From Acidobacteriota bacterium (GTDB lineage: Bacteria > Acidobacteriota > Terriglobia > Acidiferrales > UBA7541), in NCBI GenBank assembly GCA_003224515.1, contig QHZC01000421.1:1-12255 (forward strand): a stretch of DNA of 12,255 nt. Reading direction: 5' to 3'. Positions 1-7,700 of this stretch are shown here, piece by piece (the first letter of the stretch is position 1; each line of letters starts with the position of its first letter). A program made the position numbers and the translations under genes. The notes beneath the pieces were generated by a model, which worked only from the letters and a program-made list of their open reading frames with translations, was not told the origin of the DNA and did no database searches.

Positions 1-22
1 AGCCTTTGCGGATCGAGCGGGC

Positions 23-419
23 ATGACCAAACCGAGGCTCGGCGTGGTCCTCTTCCAACTCGGCGGCCCCGATTCGCCCGCCGCCGTGGAGCCCTTCCTC
101 TACAATCTTTTCTGCGATCCCGACATCATCAACTTCCTGGGAGCCTCGCTGGCGCGCCGCCCCCTGGTTCCCCATCTCCTTCGTCACCGAACACATCGAG
201 ACGCTGCATGAAATCAATATCGAGGCGCGCCAGCATGCCCTGGCTGCCGGCGTCGAGCAATTTGAGGTGATGCCCGCGCTCGACGATTCGCCCGAATTCA
301 TCGCCGCCCTCGCTTCGCTCGTCCGCGCCGCCGCTGCGCCCACCCCGCCCCCAAGTCCACCCCAGTCCGCTAATTGTCGAGACATATTCGGCATGCCGAG
401 GCTCAAAGAGCTTACTTGA
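23..419 (+). pseudogene. hemH: Ferrochelatase remnant (hemH) with a large internal deletion
   Basis: Ferrochelatase inserts iron into the porphyrin ring in the last steps of heme synthesis. Codons from the ATG at 23 read LGVVLFQLGGPDSPAAVEPF and continue to about LARRPL, a typical ferrochelatase N-terminus. From about 159 a different frame reads PISFVTEHIETLHEINIEAR and continues through FEVMPALDDSPEFIAALASL, a typical ferrochelatase C-terminal segment, to a TGA at 417-419. The family is usually 300-350 residues long. Roughly 200 residues between the two parts are missing, including the region of the catalytic histidine, and the join is out of frame near 155-168. The last ~25 codons before the stop are Pro/Ala-rich and do not look like the family. 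This copy cannot make an active enzyme, so a working one should exist elsewhere. The family call is strong. That this is a real deletion and not an assembly error is inference. Confidence 0.85.
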
Positions 420-428
420 TCTATTTCC

Positions 429-789
429 TTCGTTCGCGCGCTGCTGGAACTCGGCGCCAACCCGAATTACGGAGAGAGTGATGGATTCCCCTCACTTCTC
501 GCGGCGTTAGCCTTGACCGTGAAGACCGATACGAAATCGTCGAGCTCCCCGTCGTTGACGCGCCGTGTTGCTGGATATCGGCGCCGAAGCGGAGCACTCC
601 GCCGCACTACGCCGCCAAGAAAGACCTGCGCATGGTCGAACTCCTCCTTTCCCGTGGCGCCGACCCTACGGCAAAGACCAGAATCGATGATTTCACGACG
701 CCGCAAGAGGAAGCCGAGAGCCGATGATTTCGAAGGTCGCCCAAATCCTCAAAGGTGCTAGCGAAAAATCCAAGCGACACCGCGGATAG
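429..789 (+). pseudogene. Degraded ankyrin-repeat gene, pieces in three frames
   Basis: Ankyrin repeats are ~33-residue helix-turn-helix units used in protein binding. The signature is visible but broken. One frame (429-511) reads ALLELGANPNYGESDGFPSL. A second frame has DRYEIVEL from 515. A third has VLLDIGAEAEHS near 565-600. The second frame resumes as TPPHYAAKKDLRMVELLLSR, then GADPTAKTRIDDFTTPQEEA, to a stop at 725-727. Finally ISKVAQILKGASEKSKRH lies in the third frame, ending at 789. At least four frame changes are needed to thread one protein, so this is a decaying gene. The last pieces look like the C-terminal end of a short ankyrin protein. The 5' end is not recognisable and may have been lost with the adjoining hemH deletion. 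Open reading frames here in single frames, on either strand, are not believable genes. Confidence 0.7.
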
Positions 790-812
790 ATAGGCCATAC
801 ATGAAAGACATA

Positions 813-844
813 TACCATATTCAATACTGGTGATGGATATGGTA
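813..844. promoter_or_regulatory. Inverted repeat upstream of vapBC, probable autoregulatory operator
   Basis: TACCATAT at 813-820 is perfectly repeated in inverse as ATATGGTA at 837-844, with a 16-base spacer. The second arm ends 10 bases before the vapB start. VapB-type ribbon-helix-helix antitoxins are known to bind inverted repeats overlapping their own promoter, alone or with VapC. The position and symmetry fit that role, but binding itself is inference. No convincing -35/-10 pair stands out, although the AT-rich arms could contain the -10 element. Confidence 0.6.
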
Positions 845-854
845 AGCTAGCGCC

Positions 855-1061
855 ATGATAAAGCCAGCCCGCAAGATCACCCTGGAGGTACCGGCTGACC
901 TTCTCGAGAAGGCCCAACGCGCGAGCGGCGCCGGCATCACTCAGACCGTCCGCACCGGGTTGGAACTCGTTGCGGCATCGCGGACTTATGCCCGCCTGCG
1001 CCAACTTCGAGGCAAGGTTCACTTCTCGCGCACGCCCGCGCAATTGAAATTCGATCGATGA
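855..1061 (+). CDS. vapB: VapB-family antitoxin (ribbon-helix-helix)
   Basis: Short 68-residue protein that should neutralise the VapC ribonuclease encoded next to it and repress the pair's own transcription. Residues 6-40 (ARKITLEVPADLLEKAQRAS and on to TQTVRTGLEL) fit an N-terminal ribbon-helix-helix DNA-binding fold: a beta strand, then two helices separated by a Gly-rich turn. The basic, Arg-rich C-terminal part (about 44-68) would be the toxin-binding tail. Its stop codon overlaps the vapC start (ATGA at 1058-1061), the usual translational coupling of vapBC. The ribosome binding site is weak. The ATG at 855 is the natural start because it places the DNA-binding strand right at the N-terminus. 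Length and arrangement match the family well. Confidence 0.82.
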   Translation: MIKPARKITLEVPADLLEKAQRASGAGITQTVRTGLELVAASRTYARLRQLRGKVHFSRTPAQLKFDR

Positions 1062-1450
1062 TTGCGGCCGATACGAGCACTTGGGTCGCTTTTCTAGGAG
1101 GCGCCAGCGGACAAGATGCCCAGTTGCTCGATAACGCCCTGCAAGACCGGCAGGTCCTCATGGTGCCGGTTGTACTGACGGAATTGTTGAGCGATCCCAA
1201 ACTCCCGGCAGACGTCGCCGAAACGCTCTCAGCAGTGCCTTTGATCGAGATCGCATCTGGCTATTGGCAGCGTGCAGGAGTTCTCCGCTCGATGGTGCTG
1301 GCAAAACGCCGCAGAGCACGCCTTGGCGATGCGCTGATTGCGCAGAGCTGTGTCGACCGTGGCATTGCTCTTCTCACCCGAGACGGCGACTTCAAACCGT
1401 TCGCCGAGGCTGCCCGCCTCGATCTTATTCTTGCGACGGGAAGTCACTAG
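1058..1450 (+). CDS. vapC: VapC-family PIN-domain ribonuclease toxin
   Basis: 130-residue PIN-domain protein. VapC toxins are Mg-dependent endoribonucleases that cut tRNA or rRNA and stop translation when VapB is degraded. The acidic active-site residues expected of the fold can all be placed: Asp5 in IAADTSTW, Glu42 in LTELLSDP, Asp91 in RLGDALIAQSC, and Asp109/Asp111 in LLTRDGDF. The domain covers the whole chain and the length is typical. Because no active-site residue is missing, the toxin is probably functional, unlike the two pseudogenes just upstream. The start overlaps the vapB stop by four bases. The RNA target cannot be told from sequence. A PIN nuclease in some other role is possible, but the paired antitoxin argues for a toxin. 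Confidence 0.88.
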   Translation: MIAADTSTWVAFLGGASGQDAQLLDNALQDRQVLMVPVVLTELLSDPKLPADVAETLSAVPLIEIASGYWQRAGVLRSMVLAKRRRARLGDALIAQSCVDRGIALLTRDGDFKPFAEAARLDLILATGSH

Positions 1451-1601
1451 GGTCCAATCTAAAATAGACTCGGCAAGGCGCGTCTTTCTTAGAGATTGGC
1501 GGCCAGTGGAGCTCACCGAGTTGCGCATCACTTCTGTTGGAGACTGCTGCAGGAAAACCTTGCTAGCCGTGCTAGCCTTGCTTTGCTTTGCTCAAATCGG
1601 C

Positions 1602-1630
1602 TTGACAGCGAACCGTTCCCGGCTTATAAC
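1602..1630 (+). promoter_or_regulatory. Sigma70-type promoter of the bc-complex gene cluster
   Basis: TTGACA at 1602-1607 and TATAAC at 1625-1630 are separated by exactly 17 bases, a consensus -35 box and a near-consensus -10 box (5 of 6). Transcription would begin near 1637, giving a leader of about 50 bases before the Rieske ATG at 1688. The rest of the 237-base gap after vapC contains a short direct repeat (GCTAGCC twice, about 1563-1577) followed by TTGCTTTGCTTTGC, and no gene that I recognise. Confidence 0.65.
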
Positions 1631-1687
1631 AAAACGTTTGATTGCATTTATATTGCTTTCCTAGCATGAGGTTAACGTAGTTTCCAT

Positions 1688-2296
1688 ATGGCGGACCACG
1701 CCGAAACAAAAACTGCAGAAACTCCAAGTTCTACCGCTAAACCTACCGGGACCGCCACGGTTCCGGCAAAACCTCCGGTCAAAGCCAGCGCGGAAAAGGC
1801 GGCCGAAGTGACCACGCCCGATCGCATGCGCCGGCGCGTGATCTGGACGGCAATTGGCGGTTACCTCGGCGTCAATTTTCTGATGTTCCTGCGCTTCTTC
1901 TTTCCGCGGGCGCTTTATGAGCCGAATACTGTTTTCTCCATCGGCTATCCCGCGGATTTCGGTTTGGGTGTGGATCAGCGCTTCTTGATGACCAATCGCG
2001 TCTGGGTGATCAAGGAGCCCGATCGGCTCTTCGTCGTTTTCGCCCGTTGCACTCATCTGGGTTGCACGCCGGAATGGAAGCCCAGCGAGAACAAGTTCAA
2101 GTGCCCGTGCCATGGCAGCGGCTACGATTCCGAAGCCGTCAATTTCGAAGGGCCGGCGCCGCGGCCCATGGACCGTGCCCACGTGGAGCTCGATCCGACG
2201 GGGAAAATCGTGGTCGATACCAGTCGCCTGTACGTGGACGACCCCAACGCCGGTGTCAATCACTTCAATGATCCAGGCGCTTTCATAAACGTTTAG
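1688..2296 (+). CDS. Rieske [2Fe-2S] iron-sulfur protein of a cytochrome bc complex
   Basis: 202-residue subunit that takes the first electron from quinol at the Qo site and passes it to the cytochrome c subunit. Both cluster-binding boxes are intact: CTHLGC at 121-126 (Cys121, His123) and CPCHGSGY at 139-146 (Cys139, His142). The disulfide cysteines Cys126 and Cys141 that stabilise the cluster are also present. One membrane anchor lies at about 51-70, preceded by RMRRR, which could serve as a Tat-type signal as in other Rieske proteins. The first 45 residues are a Lys/Ala/Pro/Thr-rich tail with no recognisable domain. A Pro-containing segment (EGPAPRPMDR) closes the cluster fold. The gene lies 137 bases upstream of cytochrome b. 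GAGG at 1668-1671 is a distant and weak ribosome binding site. Confidence 0.93.
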   Translation: MADHAETKTAETPSSTAKPTGTATVPAKPPVKASAEKAAEVTTPDRMRRRVIWTAIGGYLGVNFLMFLRFFFPRALYEPNTVFSIGYPADFGLGVDQRFLMTNRVWVIKEPDRLFVVFARCTHLGCTPEWKPSENKFKCPCHGSGYDSEAVNFEGPAPRPMDRAHVELDPTGKIVVDTSRLYVDDPNAGVNHFNDPGAFINV

Positions 2297-2433
2297 CGCG
2301 GCGGCCGGGGTCCCCAGTCCGCGCCTCTCGAGCGCGAGCACTCGCGCAGTAGAAGTAGAGAAGTCGTGCGTTTTGGGGTGGAGAGCAGGTCCCCGCCTCA
2401 GGGCGTCGGCAGTGGGGAAACTCAGGGGGAATC
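2297..2433 (+). other. Spacer with a short GC-rich hairpin between Rieske and cytochrome b genes
   Basis: The 137-base gap contains GCGCGAG at 2332-2338 and its exact inverse CTCGCGC at 2341-2347, which can fold as a six-pair stem with a four-base loop. A related stretch, CACTCGCGCAGAAG, occurs at about 11702-11715. The gap ends with a strong AGGGGGA ribosome binding site at 2424-2430 for the next gene. No gene is seen here. Confidence 0.45.
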
Positions 2434-3369
2434 ATGGCGGACGAAAATGGCGGTAAGCGCACCGGCGTGCTGGACCGCGTTCGCGAAGACGCCGAGGATA
2501 TCAAGAAGATTGTCCGGGAAAAGGGCAAGGAAGAGATTGAGGCCCTCAAAGACCCGGAAAAGACTCAGCTGTATCGCTCGATCTTCCGGGTCAAGCACGA
2601 AGAAACTCCGCGCAGCCGCTCCCTCGGCGTTCTCAGCAACGTTTTTCTCCATCTGCATCCGGCCAAGGTCAATCGCGACGCCACCCGCTACAACTACACC
2701 TGGGGCATGGGCGGAATCACTTTTTATCTTTTCATCGTTCTGACCTTCACCGGCGTGCTGCTAATGTTTTATTACCATCCATCGAAGGTGCAGGCTTTCC
2801 GCGATATTTTGTATCTCGAAAACGATGTCCCCTTCGGCAAGCTTCTGCGCAATATGCACCGCTGGGCCGCGCATTTGATGATCATCGCCGTCTGGTTGCA
2901 CATGTTTCGCGTCTTCCTCACCGGTTCCTATAAGAAGCCGCGCGAATTCAATTGGTGCATCGGCGTGCTGCTCATGGTGCTCACCTTGCTGCTCTCGTTC
3001 ACGGGTTATCTGCTGCCCGACGATCAACTCGGTTTCTGGGCTGTCACTGTGGGCACCAATATGGCCCGCGCTACTCCCGGGCTGGGCCACGAAGGCCCCT
3101 TCGGCTCGCTTTTGGGAATGACACCGTACAATGACGTGCGCTTTGCCTTGCTCGGCGGCTCGATTGTCGACGCCAATGCGCTGCTGCGCGCGTACATCTG
3201 GCATTGCATCGCTATTCCGCTGATCGCTTCCGTCTTCATGGGCGTGCACTTTTGGCGCGTGCGCAAGGATGGCGGGATTTCGGGACCTGCTCCGGTGATG
3301 CTGGAGTCGGAGATCAAGGAAGAGAAAGGACCGCGGCCGGTTATCATGCGCCCCAGCGGCATGGTTTAG
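2434..3369 (+). CDS. Cytochrome b, N-terminal (b6-like) subunit, binds both b hemes
   Basis: 311-residue membrane protein equivalent to cytochrome b6, the N-terminal half of mitochondrial cytochrome b. It carries hemes bL and bH and moves electrons across the membrane from the Qo to the Qi site. The heme ligands are visible in two helices: His142 and His156 (13 residues between) and His257 and His272 (14 residues between, the b6-type spacing). Membrane helices lie at about 92-113, 144-163, 174-194 and 254-274. SFTGYLLPDDQLGFWAVTVG (188-207) corresponds to the conserved loop after helix C. The first ~85 residues form an unusually long, highly charged cytoplasmic extension. The only cysteine is Cys175, so there is no equivalent of the N-terminal cysteine that holds the extra heme c in b6f-type proteins. 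The C-terminal half is encoded by the next gene. Start supported by AGGGGGA just upstream. Confidence 0.93.
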   Translation: MADENGGKRTGVLDRVREDAEDIKKIVREKGKEEIEALKDPEKTQLYRSIFRVKHEETPRSRSLGVLSNVFLHLHPAKVNRDATRYNYTWGMGGITFYLFIVLTFTGVLLMFYYHPSKVQAFRDILYLENDVPFGKLLRNMHRWAAHLMIIAVWLHMFRVFLTGSYKKPREFNWCIGVLLMVLTLLLSFTGYLLPDDQLGFWAVTVGTNMARATPGLGHEGPFGSLLGMTPYNDVRFALLGGSIVDANALLRAYIWHCIAIPLIASVFMGVHFWRVRKDGGISGPAPVMLESEIKEEKGPRPVIMRPSGMV

Positions 3370-3426
3370 CGGCGCCCTTTAGCCGCGTTTAGGTCTAAGC
3401 GCCGAGGCTTTTAGCCCAGCATCTTG
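3370..3426. repeat. Intergenic repeat family B, copy 1
   Basis: Begins directly after the cytochrome b stop codon. It shares the order CCCTTTAGCC, GGTCT, GCGCCG(A/G)GG, GCTTTTAGCCC, GCATCTT with the copy after ctaB at 11089-11148. Short self-complementary parts (GGCTtttAGCC) can fold into small hairpins. A family A repeat follows about 20 bases later in the same orientation, exactly as at the other copy. Confidence 0.55.
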
Positions 3427-3447
3427 GTTTGTAGTCGATTTTTTGCT

Positions 3448-3487
3448 TGTTATTCTGAGCGAAGCCAAGAATCTCTCTTACGCTTCG
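3448..3487. repeat. Intergenic repeat family A, short copy
   Basis: Starts TGTTATTCTGAGCGAAGC and continues to AAGAATCTCTCTTA and GCTTCG, one of several related copies in the spacers of this cluster. It lies between the two cytochrome b genes, before the GGGAGAG ribosome binding site at 3520-3526. Confidence 0.6.
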
Positions 3488-3534
3488 CAGCTACAAATAG
3501 GCTCTAACGAGTTCTCGATGGGAGAGTCAACGAA

Positions 3535-4548
3535 ATGCTAGGGGACTGGCACCAACTTTGGGAAATCGTTTCGGCTCCGGACAACGTGCCCATCGTGGCG
3601 CTGCTGTTTCTGGTGCCGTTCTACGTCTGGTACGCCTTCCGTCAAGCGCGTGCCAATGACGAGCTGATCGAAAAACTTGAAGCCGACCCGGCGGCGGCGA
3701 AAACGGCGCACCGCAAGACCCAGCCCTACCATCCGAAATGGGACCGCGAAGTTCACACTTGGCCTTATCTGATGCGCGTCGAATTCGTCGCCGCGATTCT
3801 CGTGACCGTGCTGCTGATGGTCTGGTCGCTCACGCTCAATGCGCCCCTCGAAGAGCCCTCCAATCCCAACGTGACCATGAATCCCGCCAAGGCTCCCTGG
3901 TACTTCCTGGGCCTGCAGGAGATGCTGGTCTATTTCGATCCCTGGATAGCCGGCGTCGTCATGCCCACGCTGATCATCATCGGCTTGATGTGTATCCCCT
4001 ATATAGACGCGAATCCACTCGGCAACGGCTACTACACGTATAAGCAGCGGCGCTTCGCCATCTGGACTTTCTCTCTGGGATTTATCGGCTTGTGGGTGGT
4101 CATGATCTCGATTGGTACCTTCATTCGCGGTCCCGGATGGATGTGGTTCTGGCCCACATCGACGTGGGACGCCGAACGCGTCGAATACGCGGTGAATCGC
4201 AATCTGGATACCATTCCGGGCGTGGTGACGGGCGGCCTTTTCCAGATCAATGGTTCGTGGGTGGCTCACCTTTTGCCTACGGCGAATCGCGACTATGCTC
4301 CGATTTTGGCGCGCATCATTTTCGGAATTTTCCCCGTGGCCATCTATTTCATGGTCGCGAGCTATGCAGTCTATCTTGTGATGAACTCCACCAATTTCGC
4401 GCAGCGCATCTTCCGCCGCATGACCCTGCTGCAGATCGTCACCACCGATCTGCTGTTGGTCCTGATGCTGGCCCTGCCGGTGAAAATCCTGCTGCGTCTG
4501 ATCTTCCGGATCAAATACATCTGGGTGACGCCATGGTTCAGCATCTGA
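3535..4548 (+). CDS. Cytochrome b, C-terminal (subunit IV-like) subunit
   Basis: 337-residue membrane protein corresponding to the C-terminal half of cytochrome b, which forms part of the quinol oxidation (Qo) site with the preceding subunit and the Rieske protein. The recognisable block is NPAKAPWYFLGLQEML (116-131). APWY at 120-123 sits where PEWY occurs in mitochondrial and b6f proteins, so the usual glutamate is replaced by proline. Hydrophobic helices are seen at about 18-36, 83-101, 138-157, 176-198, 257-283 and 302-325. The N-terminal helix and the last two exceed the three of plastid subunit IV. The hydrophilic stretch 40-75 is charged. GGGAGAG at 3520-3526 with eight bases of spacing supports the ATG at 3535. 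There are no heme-binding motifs, as expected. Family assignment is firm. The consequence of the altered motif is inference. Confidence 0.88.
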   Translation: MLGDWHQLWEIVSAPDNVPIVALLFLVPFYVWYAFRQARANDELIEKLEADPAAAKTAHRKTQPYHPKWDREVHTWPYLMRVEFVAAILVTVLLMVWSLTLNAPLEEPSNPNVTMNPAKAPWYFLGLQEMLVYFDPWIAGVVMPTLIIIGLMCIPYIDANPLGNGYYTYKQRRFAIWTFSLGFIGLWVVMISIGTFIRGPGWMWFWPTSTWDAERVEYAVNRNLDTIPGVVTGGLFQINGSWVAHLLPTANRDYAPILARIIFGIFPVAIYFMVASYAVYLVMNSTNFAQRIFRRMTLLQIVTTDLLLVLMLALPVKILLRLIFRIKYIWVTPWFSI

Positions 4549-4603
4549 CGCCCGCACCTTGCGCGCCAGCGCGAATCTGTAGGCGCGGCGTAGGTTGCTA
4601 CGC

Positions 4604-4655
4604 TGTCATTCGGAGCGGGTTTAATGCGTTACATCCGAAGAATCTCTCTTCGCGG
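4604..4655. repeat. Intergenic repeat family A, copy before the multiheme cytochrome gene
   Basis: TGTCATTCGGAGCGGG at 4604-4619 and CCGAAGAATCTCTCTTCGCG at about 4635-4654 match the ends of the family, with an altered centre. An in-frame ATG at 4624 lies inside this repeat and would add 28 basic residues to the next protein. That is a good reason not to use it as the start. Confidence 0.6.
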
Positions 4656-4695
4656 CAGAATCTGCTTCTCATGGAGCCGCCATTGCAAATCTCTC

Positions 4696-4701
4696 AGGAG
4701 G
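4696..4701 (+). promoter_or_regulatory. AGGAGG ribosome binding site that fixes a TTG start
   Basis: A perfect Shine-Dalgarno sequence, AGGAGG, lies six bases before TTG at 4708-4710. It selects this TTG over the upstream ATG at 4624, which has no such site and lies within a repeat. The protein from the TTG starts MPDLPPQQDD, followed closely by a single membrane anchor. Confidence 0.8.
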
Positions 4702-4707
4702 ATTCGC

Positions 4708-7700
4708 TTGCCTGATCTTCCCCCGCAGCAAGACGATCCCATCGTCAGCCGGCCTTTGAACGGCCTGATCCTGATCTCTGCTTTTCTGCTCCTGCTAACG
4801 GTGGCCTGGTCTCTCTACAGCGAATTTTTCGGCTTGCGCCCCTGGCGTTCTTATCAGAACCGTTTCCGCAGTGTTTATGCGACCTATCTCCAGAAGCAGA
4901 TCGCTCAGCGCCGTGCGGCCGAACAAACCCTCTACGCCACTCCCGATTACCAGAAGCTCGAGGCCGCCGTGAAAACCGCCGGCAACGCCGCTCTTCCAGC
5001 CGATCGCCAGATTTCAGAGCAGATTGACTTACTCGATCGCCAGCGCGCTATTTTGACTCCCCCCTTCCAGGATGGACGCGGCAGAGTGGGCGCCTTAACC
5101 TATCAGCTCGAACAGATTCCCGAACGCGACAAAAGCGCCAAAGCCTCCAAGCTGAAGCAACTCAATGATGCCAAGGCTGTAACCTACGCGCTCAATTGGC
5201 CCACCGCTAATGGCACCAAACTTCGCCAATTCAATTACGACGACCTGAACAACACGTTCACCGCCATCATGACTGAAAAGGCCGCGCTCGTCTCCAAGCG
5301 CGGCGATCAAGACAAGAGCGCGAAGGACGCCCAGGCCGCGCTCGATACCTTCGTCAAAGAACGGCTGCCGGGCCTCGGCTCGACGGATTTGCAGGGCTTG
5401 CTCAATAGCGTTTCCGGCATGGATATCAAGCTGAAGCAGATCAACGTCAACCCGCCCGGCACGCTCATCAATTACGTGGGTGGCGTCGGCCTGGTGGATC
5501 GCTGCCAGTCTTGCCATGTCGCCACCGATCCCTTGCTCGTTCCTGCCGTGATGACGCTAACCAGAGCGGATCTGGGCGTGGCCCAGGATAACGACGCGCC
5601 GTTTACTAGCCATCCCGATCCCGATCTTTTGAAATTCCATCCACAGGAAAAATTCGGCTGCTCGCCTTGCCACGGAGGCAATGGCCGCGCACTCGATACC
5701 GTCGAGCGCGCGCACGGCCGCTATGAGCACTGGCTCTGGCCCTTGTATTACGCCGCTAATTATGATGCCGGATGCCAACAGTGCCATGCCGCCGACGCCA
5801 TCACCGAGCATGCCCCCGTACTCAATCGCGGAAAGGAGCTCTTCCGCGAGAAGGGTTGTATCGGCTGCCACAAGTTCCAGGGCTTCGACAATCAGGACGA
5901 CCTGCTCACCGCCACGCGCCAGCAGATCACGCTGCTCGAAAGTGACCGCAAGTCCGACGAAGACGAAATCCCGCGCCTCAATAAGCTCGGCGATCAGGCC
6001 AGCGACAACACCGTCGCTAACAATTTCTATCAGCAGGCCCAGAACCTGACCGTCACCATCGCCAGTATGGATTCGCAGGAAGAGCAGCTCGAGCTGAAAT
6101 CACACGACCTGCTTCAGGAGATCAAGAAAGTCGGCCCCGACCTCAAAGAAGTGCGCATGAAGATCCACAAAGAGTGGATTCCGTACTGGCTCGAGCACAC
6201 GCACGAATGGCGGCCGACCACTAAGATGCCCCAATTCCGCCTGCAGCCCGACGAAGTGCAGGCCATAGCCGCCTTCATCTGGCAGTCTGCGCTCACCGGC
6301 CCGGCCTTGCCCAAGCAAACTCCCGGTAACGCCATGCACGGCAAGGAACTCCTCGAGTCCCGCGGCTGCCTCGGCTGCCATTCCGTCGGCGAAGGCTCCA
6401 ACACCATGGGCGGCACGTTCGCGGCGAATCTCAGTCGCGTGGGCGAAAAAGACAATTACGATTATCTGGTGCGCTGGGTCCACAATCCACGCGAGCGCAC
6501 GCGCCCCTATAGCCCCTTCGAGAAGCGCGACCTCGGCCCCGAAGATTACGCCAAGCACGGCATGCCCTTCGTCTTCGATCTCGCGCATTCCCGAAGCCCC
6601 AACGATGGCCATGAGCTCGTCGTGCAGCAGCCTACGGTCATGCCCAGCCTTCGCCTGAGTATCGAGGATTCGCGCGACATCGCCAGCTACCTCATCGCCT
6701 TGAAGCGTCCCGACGCCCATTTCGATCCCGCCGATTTCATGGATGATCCCAAGCTGAAAGACAAGGGCAAAGCACTCGTCCAGTTCTACGGCTGCGCGGG
6801 ATGCCACGAAATCGCCGGCCTCGAGGACGAAGGCCGCGTCGGCACCGAGCTCACCAACGAAGGCAGCAAACCCATCGAGCGCCTCGATTTCGCTCTCTTC
6901 ACCGAGGATGCCAAGCGCGGCATCGAACCCGACGGCAAGAAAACCACGCGCGGCCCATGGTATGACCTAAAGGGCTTTTTCGAGCATAAGCTGGCCAACC
7001 CGGCGGTCTACGACATCGGAAAATACAAGCCCAATCCGCTGGACCGCCTGCGCATGCCCAGACCCAACGTCAACGGCGACGACATCGACGCAATCACCAC
7101 CATGCTACTCGGCAGCACCGACGCCTCGCTGCCGCCCGACTACATGTACAAGCCTGCTGACGATCGTGCCGGCATCCAGAAAGGCTGGTGGATCGTCACC
7201 AAGTACAACTGCATGGGTTGCCATCAGATTGATATCGGCCAGAAATCCGTGCTGATGGGATTGCCCATGTACCAGGGCGAAGATAAGATCAATCTGCCTC
7301 CCGTGCTCACCAGCGAAGGCGCCCGCGTCAATCCCGAATGGCTAAAGAATTTCTTGGCCAATCCGGCACTGAGCACCACAGATTTGAACCGCGACGGCGT
7401 GCGCAGCTATTTGCAGGTCCGCATGCCGACTTTCTTCTTCTCCGACGACGAGATTCGCACCCTGGTGCTCTTCTTCGAAGCTCTCTCGCATCAGGCCGAG
7501 CCCTTCATTCCGCAAAAGGTAGAGCCTCTGAGCACCACAGAAGCCGGTATGGCTCGCGCGCTCTTTACCAGCACGGCCGCGCCGTGCCTCAAGTGTCACG
7601 CCACCGGAGAACCGGCGCACGATAAGAACGCCACCGCTCCGAATTTCCTGCTCGCCAAAGACCGCCTTCGTCCCGCATGGACCGGTCGCTGGATCACCAA

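Noticed and set aside
1..26. Possible 3' end of an upstream gene ending in the TGA that overlaps the hemH ATG (ATGA at 23-26)
   Set aside because: Only seven codons are visible and they carry no recognisable family signature, so it cannot be called a gene.
388..399. Perfect palindrome TCGGCATGCCGA
   Set aside because: It is a single 12-base palindrome in pseudogene sequence with no partner or nearby promoter. It is likely chance in GC-rich DNA.
1661..2341. Minus-strand open frame of 226 codons opposite the Rieske gene
   Set aside because: It is the shadow of the Rieske gene, which has both cluster-binding boxes. No known motif is found on the reverse strand.
3538..4557. Long open frame on the minus strand (339 codons) opposite the C-terminal cytochrome b gene
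   Set aside because: It is antisense to a gene with clear family motifs. Its His/Asp/Arg/Gln-rich composition is what the reverse complement of a GC-rich membrane protein gene gives, and no domain is seen.
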